DNA from: a virus
DNA length: 27,349 nt
Strand: one strand, 5' to 3'
Virus record (IMG/VR): IMGVR_UViG_3300024261_002505
Location: 1-27,349 of that record
In this document: one piece after another, positions 6,320 through 12,420 of the stretch
How the letters are laid out: every line of letters begins with the position of its first letter
Numbering within the stretch: position 1 is the stretch's first letter
Program-made: the position numbers and the translations under genes
The notes under the pieces: generated by a model
What the model was told of the DNA's origin: nothing
What the model saw: the letters and a program-made list of their open reading frames with translations, nothing else
The model's database searches: none

Positions 6320-7669
6320 ATGCATTCTATTGTTAAAAATAAAAAAGATTATCAAAAAGAATTACACGAAATGCTTGAAGAGCTTGGCAGATTTGTAAAT
6401 TCAAAAGAATATACGATAAAAACAAAAAACAATGGAACACTTCATACAGAAAACATTGTTCATCTATTATCTTTTTTAAAAACCGATACACAACTTAAAA
6501 GTATTATACGTGATGTTATAATAGAGACGTGTAAATCAACTACTAAAGTAGGTGGTGATGACAAGCTTGTATTAAATTTTATGTTTACATATATGAATGA
6601 ATTGTTCAAACACAATTTACTATCTCAAAAAAAGATAAAACACATTGACGTAGAAAAATTAAAGCAAACAATCAATTCATGCAGAACATATCCACAGTTT
6701 TCTGAACTCAAAAAAGAAGTTTATAAACAATCGCAAAGAAGCGTTGCAGATATTGTAATTGAGTCATATAAGCTTGCAGGATTAACAGGAAAAATATTTA
6801 TTGATAAAAAGAACATTCCTGAACCTCAAATTGAATTAATTTCAGGAAATATTTTTAATTTACATGTTAATAATCAATTTTTAAATGGAGTAACATGGGA
6901 AAACAAAAATATAAAATGCTTAATCGTAGAAGGTATTATTGAAGGCGTTCATGAAATACACAGAATACTTGAAGAAATAAATAAAACAAAGCAACCTTTG
7001 ATTATATTTGCAACAGGCTTTAGTGATGATGTTCTGTCAACGTTGTACACAAACAAAGTGAGAGGAACTTTAGATGTTGTACCTGTGCGGATTATGTCAA
7101 GCATGGAAAACATAAATACACTTAAAGATTTATCTATTGTTTGCAAATCTGAATTAATATCTTCATTAAAAGGACAGACACTAACTAGCTTTACTGCTGA
7201 TGATCTTTCAACAGTAGATAGAATTATATGTTCACAAAAAACAATAATAATTCAAAATAACAACGAACAAGAAATTCATGCACATTTAAAATATTTATTA
7301 GACAAAAAAAATGAATCAAATATTAATGACGTTAAAGATTTATTAGATAAACGTATCAAATCAATGACATCAAATTATGTGCAAATATCGATTCCAGACA
7401 ATATCAAATATAAAGAAGATGAAGCATTTGAAAAAATCAATAACTGCATACATATGCTAAAAACGTTGATATCTAGGGGATTTGTTAATATGCAAGATGT
7501 CTTTAATTATAATTCAAAAGGATTATTTAATGATTGTCTTTTAAAGACATTTAAATCACTTAATGTTGACGTTGTTTCAACAAATACGTTGTTGGCAATA
7601 TTAAATTATGGTATCGTTAATGCAGAGCTACTTGTATCAGTTAATGCTGCTGTTGTATCAGATAATTAA
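6320..7669 (+). CDS. Degenerate GroEL-like paralogue lacking ATPase residues
   Basis: This 449-residue protein is a divergent chaperonin by comparison with the GroEL two genes upstream. Its middle (about 197-312: LIVEGIIEGVHEIHRILEEI, KQPLIIFATGFSDDVL, LYTNKVRGTLDVVPVRI) follows the apical domain step by step. DKRIKSMTSNYVQI (343-356) matches AKMRLANLANGAAI, and NYNSKGLFNDCLL to the end (396-449) matches the GYNVNTGEYCNMI C-terminal equatorial part. The ATP site is lost: TLGPKGKN became LGRFVNSKE, GDGTTTA became GDDKLVL, and catalytic IEDAL became FEKIN (371-375). About 50 residues covering the PGGG loop are deleted. It probably cannot hydrolyse ATP. A mixed ring subunit, a substrate-holding receptor or a GroEL regulator are all possible; which is unknown. 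The homology call is by eye. Confidence 0.75.
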   Translation: MHSIVKNKKDYQKELHEMLEELGRFVNSKEYTIKTKNNGTLHTENIVHLLSFLKTDTQLKSIIRDVIIETCKSTTKVGGDDKLVLNFMFTYMNELFKHNLLSQKKIKHIDVEKLKQTINSCRTYPQFSELKKEVYKQSQRSVADIVIESYKLAGLTGKIFIDKKNIPEPQIELISGNIFNLHVNNQFLNGVTWENKNIKCLIVEGIIEGVHEIHRILEEINKTKQPLIIFATGFSDDVLSTLYTNKVRGTLDVVPVRIMSSMENINTLKDLSIVCKSELISSLKGQTLTSFTADDLSTVDRIICSQKTIIIQNNNEQEIHAHLKYLLDKKNESNINDVKDLLDKRIKSMTSNYVQISIPDNIKYKEDEAFEKINNCIHMLKTLISRGFVNMQDVFNYNSKGLFNDCLLKTFKSLNVDVVSTNTLLAILNYGIVNAELLVSVNAAVVSDN

Positions 7670-8880
7670 AGAATTCTATTAAATACTCTATCCATATGCT
7701 TGTATGTAATTTTTTGTATTGTTTTTAAGCTGATTTCAAATCTGCCTTTTGATTCAGATGTTTGTTTTTGTATTGACTGTACAACTTCTTGACTAATTAC
7801 ATTAACTAGTTTCTCAAATGTGCCTTCAGGAACCGAGCTTTCGTTGCCTTCATCATCCAAAAGGCCTTTATTCAATATATAATCCTCAATTGCATCTTGT
7901 ACTGTTTTTGACATTGTTTCAGCACTAGAATCAATTGCTTTATTTATTCTTCTTTTTATATTCGGCAAATGTACTCCGTCTGGGCCGAACTCTTTTTGAA
8001 TAAGTGGATGACTTTTTGTCCAAGTATTTAAAGCTTGTGAAATTGCTGATTTTAGTGGCAGATCAAGATCGCTTATTTTTTCCAGCTCATCAGTTGGATC
8101 TGCTTCGTTTTCTGTTGGCGTAGATAATTTTTCACCTGATTCTTCAGACCCTTCAGATTCTTCTTCTGATGATGTTATGACGGCCGAATCAGGATCATCT
8201 TGCGCATTTTTTAATGCATCAACATCATCTGAATCAATAGGCGGGCGACTATCAACAGATGGTGAATTTGCAATATTCATTAATTGTTCAAAAGATTGAC
8301 TTTGAAGTTCATTAACAAAATCATCCATTTTGTCATCCATAAATGGCACTTTAGATGCTCTCCCAGACCATGTAAATTTGTTTGGGACAACAAAGTTTGA
8401 TTTAACCATTTTTACAAACTTATCACTCTGCTCCTTTGGCCATTGTGCACGGCCGGCGCTACCTTGCTCAAATGCATCTTTTAAAGGTATTTTTTTAAAA
8501 TCGTCGGTAATATCAAATGATTTCCATAATGTATCAAGCATATTTGGAAAGTTCTGAAAAAACGCAAATACAGACGCAATAAACGAACTTACATCAGACA
8601 TATCATCAACCCAGAGATCAGTTATTTTTTTATCTTTTGAAGCAGTTAATTGGCTATCTACTAGAACGTCATAAGCATCATTTATTGCGTTTTCTATTGA
8701 ACTGAGGTTAAAATTTCTTGAAGCATTACGAAAACTGTCCAGCCATCTCTCTAAACCTTTTATCTCATCTATAGTCCAGCTTTCAAGTATAACTTGATCT
8801 AATTCTTGAGTTTCTATTTTTAACTTGTTAACTTTTTCAACTAGCTTGTTTTTCTTATAATTATTTTGTAATGTATCCAT
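7666..8880 (-). CDS. Hypothetical acidic protein (404 aa)
   Basis: No family recognised. The N-terminal ~120 residues are helical with coiled-coil character. A central region is Ser/Asp/Glu-rich and surely disordered (about residues 215-265, including SSEEESEGSEESGEK), and the C-terminal ~130 residues are again helical and mildly basic (IKRRINKAIDSSAE). Two helical domains joined by an acidic linker resemble scaffold or virion accessory proteins, but this is only a resemblance. It is convergent with the degenerate GroEL gene, their stop codons overlapping over 7666-7669, and divergent from the gene at 8979. No close TTATAAT was found before its start. Confidence 0.65.
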   Translation of the reverse strand: MDTLQNNYKKNKLVEKVNKLKIETQELDQVILESWTIDEIKGLERWLDSFRNASRNFNLSSIENAINDAYDVLVDSQLTASKDKKITDLWVDDMSDVSSFIASVFAFFQNFPNMLDTLWKSFDITDDFKKIPLKDAFEQGSAGRAQWPKEQSDKFVKMVKSNFVVPNKFTWSGRASKVPFMDDKMDDFVNELQSQSFEQLMNIANSPSVDSRPPIDSDDVDALKNAQDDPDSAVITSSEEESEGSEESGEKLSTPTENEADPTDELEKISDLDLPLKSAISQALNTWTKSHPLIQKEFGPDGVHLPNIKRRINKAIDSSAETMSKTVQDAIEDYILNKGLLDDEGNESSVPEGTFEKLVNVISQEVVQSIQKQTSESKGRFEISLKTIQKITYKHMDRVFNRIL

Positions 8881-8978
8881 AAATTAATTTACTCAGTTTA
8901 GGTATTTACTTATTATTAAACTATTATTAAATATACTAAAGGTTTTAAACTTTTTTTTATTTTATAGGAAAATTAATT
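8881..8978. promoter_or_regulatory. Divergent intergenic region
   Basis: These 98 A/T-rich bases separate the minus gene starting at 8880 from the plus gene at 8979. They contain a short direct repeat (ATTATTAAA twice around 8912-8931) and, toward the plus gene, TTTTATAGGAAAATTAATT, in which TATAGG may be a weak -10 and AGGAAA a ribosome site. No clear terminator was seen. Confidence 0.35.
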
Positions 8979-9305
8979 ATGGCAACAAAAAATGATATCA
9001 ATAGACTATTTGCAGAGGTTTTAGAATACGTAAAAACTTCAACAACACAAAACGTATTATCTGCAATTCAAAATAATTCACAACAATCAAACCTATTAAG
9101 TGCCGTAGAAAAGGCTGTTAATACATCTGTAACAACTGCATATAATAATACTGCAGCTAGAGTACAAAGGTCACTGAATGAACTTGAACAAGCTGTTGCA
9201 GAGCAAACGACGGCAAAGGTAACAATGCAATTAAAAACACAAGCTTCTGCGCAAAAAAAAACAAGCAGTCGCGGTGGGCGACGTTCTTCAGCAAATAAAA
9301 CCTGA
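8979..9305 (+). CDS. Small protein with basic C-terminal tail (108 aa)
   Basis: The first ~85 residues are helical with Gln/Asn/Ala/Thr richness (VLEYVKTSTTQNVLSAIQNN). The last ~18 are strongly basic and Ser/Gly-rich (QKKTSSRGGRRSSANKT), like a nucleic-acid-binding tail. A histone-like or DNA-binding role is possible but not demonstrated; no named family was recognised. AGGAAA upstream supports the ATG. It heads a plus-strand cluster that runs to 10885 and includes ClpP. Confidence 0.65.
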   Translation: MATKNDINRLFAEVLEYVKTSTTQNVLSAIQNNSQQSNLLSAVEKAVNTSVTTAYNNTAARVQRSLNELEQAVAEQTTAKVTMQLKTQASAQKKTSSRGGRRSSANKT

Positions 9306-9307
9306 TT

Positions 9308-9766
9308 ATGCAAGGAATTAAACATTTAATTCAATGTAAATGTATATTGCCTCAGTTTAAAACACAACAGATATTTCATAAATTTGTTGTGTTTTCTATT
9401 ATAGACGATGACAAAGTTGAAAAAAAATTAGTTCAATGTAATAATTGTGCTGCAGTGCATAAAGTAACTGAAATATGTAAATCAGAAATAATCAATAAAA
9501 AAGATAATCTCCGCGGAGTTATGTCAATTGATGATTATAAAATTAATTTACCTAATAATATATCTTCATTGCTAGAAAGTCTCAATTGTCAATTGCATGT
9601 CTGGGAAGAAATCAATTTTGTAATAAAACACAAAAAATGGGGATCAAAAATAATAATAACGCATGAAGCGTATGATGATTATACGTGTGGAAAATACATT
9701 ATAATTAATTCAAAAAATGATTTTGAAATCGAAACATTTGATGAAGAAAACGTTATAACTGATTAA
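9308..9766 (+). CDS. Cys-containing hypothetical protein (152 aa)
   Basis: It starts two bases after the previous stop. The N-terminal half contains C-x-C (residues 10-12), then CNNC and a further Cys (CNNCAAVHKVTEIC), spaced so that a small zinc-binding ribbon is plausible. The C-terminal half (SLNCQLHVWEEINFVIKHKKWG onward) looks alpha/beta. I do not recognise the family. It could be a transcription or nucleic-acid-associated factor if zinc is bound, but that rests only on the Cys pattern. Confidence 0.65.
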   Translation: MQGIKHLIQCKCILPQFKTQQIFHKFVVFSIIDDDKVEKKLVQCNNCAAVHKVTEICKSEIINKKDNLRGVMSIDDYKINLPNNISSLLESLNCQLHVWEEINFVIKHKKWGSKIIITHEAYDDYTCGKYIIINSKNDFEIETFDEENVITD

Positions 9767-9804
9767 AATTTTAAAAAAAATAATTTTTATTATAGACTTA
9801 TATT

Positions 9805-10050
9805 ATGGCAAACTACGGAAAAACAGAAACAGAGCTTTTAGTAGAAGAAACATTACAATGCCGACAAATAATAAAAGAAATAACAAAATTTGGTGTTTCG
9901 CAAAAACAAATATTAAAAATAATAGAATTGTTATCTCTAGAATTAGAAAACATTGAACACACCAGAGAAATATGTGGTTTAATAAAAGAATTAAATAATC
10001 TCAGCGTTATTGACGATGAAACAACCCAAGAAGGTCTTAAATTAGTATAA
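9805..10050 (+). CDS. Small helical protein overlapping clpP (81 aa)
   Basis: An all-helical, Glu/Leu/Ile-rich protein (ETELLVEETLQCRQIIKEIT; ILKIIELLSLELENIEH) of unknown function. Its last base is shared with the clpP start (TATAATG), so the two are translationally coupled. Upstream, TATTATAGAC lies ~10 bases before the ATG and may be a variant of the TTATAAT motif. A partner or regulator of the downstream ClpP is a guess from coupling only. Confidence 0.65.
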   Translation: MANYGKTETELLVEETLQCRQIIKEITKFGVSQKQILKIIELLSLELENIEHTREICGLIKELNNLSVIDDETTQEGLKLV

Positions 10051-10640
10051 TGGGACGTAATACATTAACAACCGAAGAGAAGACACAAGAGTTAATTGAA
10101 AATGCTCAGCAGCAATATGTTGAATACTCCGCATTAAAAGAAAGAATTGTATTGCTAACCGGCGAGGTTAATGAATTATCAATTGCAAATGTAACACATC
10201 AACTGTTTGCACATTGTCAGGCATGTAATACAACACCAATAACTCTTATTATTAATACCTACGGCGGTTCTGTTGATGAAATGTTTGCTTTATATGACAC
10301 AATTAAGTATATAAACTGTCCGATACACACAGTTGGATTAGGAAAAATAATGTCTGCAGGCGTTTTATTATTAGCTGCTGGCAAAAAAGGTAAAAGAATA
10401 ATTGGAAAACATGCTAGAGTTATGTTACATCCTATATCGACTTTTACATCTGGTACAATATTTGCTGCAATCAATGAAATAGAAGAAGTTAAGCGAATGC
10501 AAGAGCTGATGATATCAAGCCTGGTGCTTGAATCAAAAATGAAAAAAACAGAACTTACAAAACTATTCAAGCAAAATATGGATATCTATATTAATGCAAA
10601 AAAAGCTATTGAGTATGGAATTGCAGATTTAATCGCATAG
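10050..10640 (+). CDS. clpP: ClpP-like serine protease (S14 family)
   Basis: This 196-residue protein has the ClpP fold and a full catalytic triad: Ser102 in GKIMSAGVLLLAAG, His127 in VMLHPIS and Asp178 in MDIYINAKKAIEYG. The oxyanion-region YGGSVDE (71-77) is present. Length matches mature ClpP (~195) with no long propeptide. ClpP normally degrades proteins fed by ClpX or ClpA, and no such ATPase is in the window, so it may use a host unfoldase. Another possibility is use as a capsid-maturation protease, since S14 enzymes serve as prohead proteases in some phages, though T4-like phages normally use gp21. It is coupled to the upstream 81-aa gene and followed eight bases later by a small helical gene. 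Confidence 0.9.
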   Translation: MGRNTLTTEEKTQELIENAQQQYVEYSALKERIVLLTGEVNELSIANVTHQLFAHCQACNTTPITLIINTYGGSVDEMFALYDTIKYINCPIHTVGLGKIMSAGVLLLAAGKKGKRIIGKHARVMLHPISTFTSGTIFAAINEIEEVKRMQELMISSLVLESKMKKTELTKLFKQNMDIYINAKKAIEYGIADLIA

Positions 10641-10648
10641 GTAATATT

Positions 10649-10885
10649 ATGGATACAAATGAACAAATAGCAAAACTTAAAACACAAATTGTCGAATCTT
10701 GGAAAGAGCTTGAAATTTTACGTGAAAGCCTTGAACTTGATCTTGCAAAATCATTAAGCGGTATTAAAACTGCAGGCGTAAGAACAAGAAAAGGGCTCAA
10801 ACTTATGAGTCAACAATCACAAACAATAAAAAAACAGCTTCTGCAAATACAGAAGCTGTTTAATGAACTTAAGAAAAAAGATTAA
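10649..10885 (+). CDS. Small coiled-coil protein (78 aa)
   Basis: A Lys/Glu/Leu-rich, continuous-helix protein with heptad-like spacing (IAKLKTQIVESWKELEILRE; IKKQLLQIQKLFNELKKKD) and a basic middle (TRKGLKLM). Function unknown. Its 3' end encodes the QLLQIQKLF region on top of a perfect 12-bp inverted repeat that looks like a terminator for the opposite strand. The coding end overlaps the convergent dUTPase-like gene by four bases. Confidence 0.6.
   Translation: MDTNEQIAKLKTQIVESWKELEILRESLELDLAKSLSGIKTAGVRTRKGLKLMSQQSQTIKKQLLQIQKLFNELKKKD
10832..10861 (-). terminator. Rho-independent terminator of the long minus-strand operon
   Basis: A perfect 12-bp stem (AAACAGCTTCTG / CAGAAGCTGTTT) with a six-base loop. 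On the minus strand it is followed by a T-run (GCTGTTTTTTTATTG), the standard intrinsic-terminator layout. On the plus strand the following sequence is TAATGAAC, without a T-run. It lies ~20 bases beyond the last minus-strand stop (10882), inside the 3' end of the opposing gene. Confidence 0.7.
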
Positions 10886-11253
10886 TAACCTGTTTTTATT
10901 CTTGATTCATTAATCTCACCTTTTTTTATATATGCGTCATATAGTTCTTCGGGTGATATACCAACTACTATAGATAACTCAATAAAATAATGTAGCATAT
11001 CACATAGCTCTTCAATAAATTTATCTCTTTGTATATTTTTTATCTCTGTTATACGGTGTGATTTCCAATTTTTTAAATGTTGAAGTGCTTCAAAATACTC
11101 CTCAACACTATTGAAAACAATTTCTCTGCAAAATTGCTGGCCTTTTTTTGCTGTTATATCAATAGGCCACGAAGGAAAGTTTCTATGCTTTTTTAATAAC
11201 AGCATAAAATCTTTTTGTTGATCAAACATATTTTGTAATTTATCGCTGCTCAT
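10882..11253 (-). CDS. All-alpha dUTPase/dCTPase-like NTP pyrophosphatase
   Basis: The frame is open further upstream, but the ATG at 11253 (MSSDKLQNMFDQQKDF) is preferred: a longer start would add a Cys-rich segment overlapping the previous gene by ~100 bases, and AGGTG precedes this ATG. The 123 residues show the dimeric dUTPase/MazG-like all-alpha pattern: FPSWPIDIT near the N-terminus, EEYFEALQHLKNWKSHR with the first acidic helix, KFIEELCDMLHYFIE with the EExxD metal-binding helix, and the C-terminal AYIKKGEINESRIKTGY signature. It hydrolyses dUTP (or dCTP/dUDP) to the monophosphate. It ends the operon just before the terminator. A trimeric dUTPase is encoded in the same operon. Confidence 0.8.
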   Translation of the reverse strand: MSSDKLQNMFDQQKDFMLLLKKHRNFPSWPIDITAKKGQQFCREIVFNSVEEYFEALQHLKNWKSHRITEIKNIQRDKFIEELCDMLHYFIELSIVVGISPEELYDAYIKKGEINESRIKTGY

Positions 11254-11542
11254 AATATACACCTGTACAATATTGTAACTTATTATAAATGTTCCAATAA
11301 GATTTGTACAACAAATCAACCAACATAGAGATTGATATAACATCCTCTGGACATTCTTTTAATTCTTCGTCATTATATTCTTCAATTACCTGTAATGCCT
11401 TATCAAGACTATCTCTTGCCTGATTGAACATTTTTAACAGTTGTATTATCTCATCCTGATATATAATACAATCCATACCTAGCAGTTTGCTTATTAACGT
11501 GAGCTGCTGGGTAAATTCGTGTATATGAGATTTATATGACAT
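11240..11542 (-). CDS. Hypothetical helical protein (100 aa)
   Basis: An all-helical, acidic protein (IQLLKMFNQARDSLDKALQV; EEYNDEELKECPEDVISISM) without a recognised domain. It overlaps the downstream dUTPase-like gene by 14 bases and follows the 72-aa gene by 10 bases, so it is part of the nucleotide operon and perhaps an accessory to it. Function unknown. Confidence 0.65.
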   Translation of the reverse strand: MSYKSHIHEFTQQLTLISKLLGMDCIIYQDEIIQLLKMFNQARDSLDKALQVIEEYNDEELKECPEDVISISMLVDLLYKSYWNIYNKLQYCTGVYYEQR

Positions 11543-11552
11543 TTAAATTAAT

Positions 11553-11771
11553 TTATTCTACAGTTTGTTCGGCTTTTTCTGCAAATTCAAGCAAATCATT
11601 GTGCTCTTTTTTAACAGTATCTTTGTAATTCTCTGTTAAAACTAATTTTCCATTGTCACCAGACTTTTCAAGCTCAATTAACCTCATGTAATCAACACAA
11701 TCTGTGCCTGTCAACATTGCTTCTTGAATAATCTGTACAATTCTTACTAATACCGTATCGTCTAATTTCAT
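11553..11771 (-). CDS. Hypothetical protein (72 aa)
   Basis: A small acidic protein (start MKLDDTVLVRIVQIIQEAML) with a C-terminal helix, starting two bases after the thymidylate kinase stop and preceded by GAGG. No family recognised; it is supported by its tight operon position. Confidence 0.6.
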   Translation of the reverse strand: MKLDDTVLVRIVQIIQEAMLTGTDCVDYMRLIELEKSGDNGKLVLTENYKDTVKKEHNDLLEFAEKAEQTVE

Positions 11772-11773
11772 AT

Positions 11774-12382
11774 TTACCTCGTAGTTTTAATATCAATATA
11801 ATCAATTATTGTTTTGTGAATTTTTTGAATATCTTGATTTGGTGAAAGATTTAAAATGTTTCTTATAGAATTATAATCATTTTGATATTCTGTGTAATAT
11901 TTTTTTACACGTGTTTGCAATTCATTATCTTTTTCATATGAATCCTTGTTATCTTTGTTAAACGAGCTTCCATTTAAAATAACAGTCATATCTGCATGTC
12001 GCAATGAAGTAAACATTTTTAATGCTAGCTTTTTATTTACGTTTGAAGCATATCCATATACCAAAACAGACGCAGACCATCTATCAAGTATTATAACATC
12101 ATATGCATTCATTAATTTAGGCAATGTTAATGCATTAAAAAAGAATTTATTCATAAACTGGACTGCTTGAAACAAGTTTGGATATTTGTTTGCAAATCCT
12201 GATGTTAGCATTTTTTTTATTAACTTAAACGTCACGCTTGAAAGCATAACACCTGAATCATTTAACGGAAATTCATAATATACTGCACGTATATTGTTTA
12301 AATTATAGTAATTGCAAAGCATCTTTGCCTGTGTTTCTTTGCCCACAGCATCAGGGCCTTCAAATGATACAAGTATCGACAT
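11774..12382 (-). CDS. tmk: Thymidylate kinase
   Basis: A 202-residue dTMP kinase, phosphorylating dTMP to dTDP in dTTP synthesis. The P-loop FEGPDAVGKETQAK (residues 7-20, GxDxxGKxT type), the conserved FPL segment (38-40) and the substrate-site LDRWSAS (the DRY/DRW motif, about residue 99) are present. The lid region near 140-160 is Lys/Asn-rich and lacks an obvious Arg cluster. T4 instead uses a dNMP kinase (gp1) of another family. It has its own TTATAAT motif eight bases before the ATG and follows nrdA, so it may be made both from the operon and from this internal promoter. Confidence 0.88.
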   Translation of the reverse strand: MSILVSFEGPDAVGKETQAKMLCNYYNLNNIRAVYYEFPLNDSGVMLSSVTFKLIKKMLTSGFANKYPNLFQAVQFMNKFFFNALTLPKLMNAYDVIILDRWSASVLVYGYASNVNKKLALKMFTSLRHADMTVILNGSSFNKDNKDSYEKDNELQTRVKKYYTEYQNDYNSIRNILNLSPNQDIQKIHKTIIDYIDIKTTR

Positions 12383-12388
12383 AATTTT

Positions 12389-12410
12389 ATATTATAAAAT
12401 CAAGATTTTA
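12389..12410 (-). promoter_or_regulatory. Internal TTATAAT promoter with overlapping palindrome before tmk
   Basis: The minus strand reads GATTTTATAATATAAAATT before the ATG at 12382, with TATAAT at 12396-12391 and an eight-base gap. A perfect 7-bp palindrome, TAAAATC-AA-GATTTTA (12395-12410), overlaps the upstream edge of the motif. It could be an operator or simply an A/T-rich hairpin between nrdA and tmk. Confidence 0.4.
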
Positions 12411-12420
12411 AAATGTATAG

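Noticed and set aside
4092-10885. A GroES or gp31-type co-chaperonin near groEL
   Set aside because: None of the small proteins shows the GroES beta-barrel order or a hydrophobic mobile loop; it is probably absent from this window.
11254-11343. Longer form of the all-alpha dUTPase-like protein
   Set aside because: The extra 30 residues (Cys/Trp/Leu-rich) overlap the preceding gene by ~100 bases and are not part of the family; the family start matches MSSDKLQNMF.
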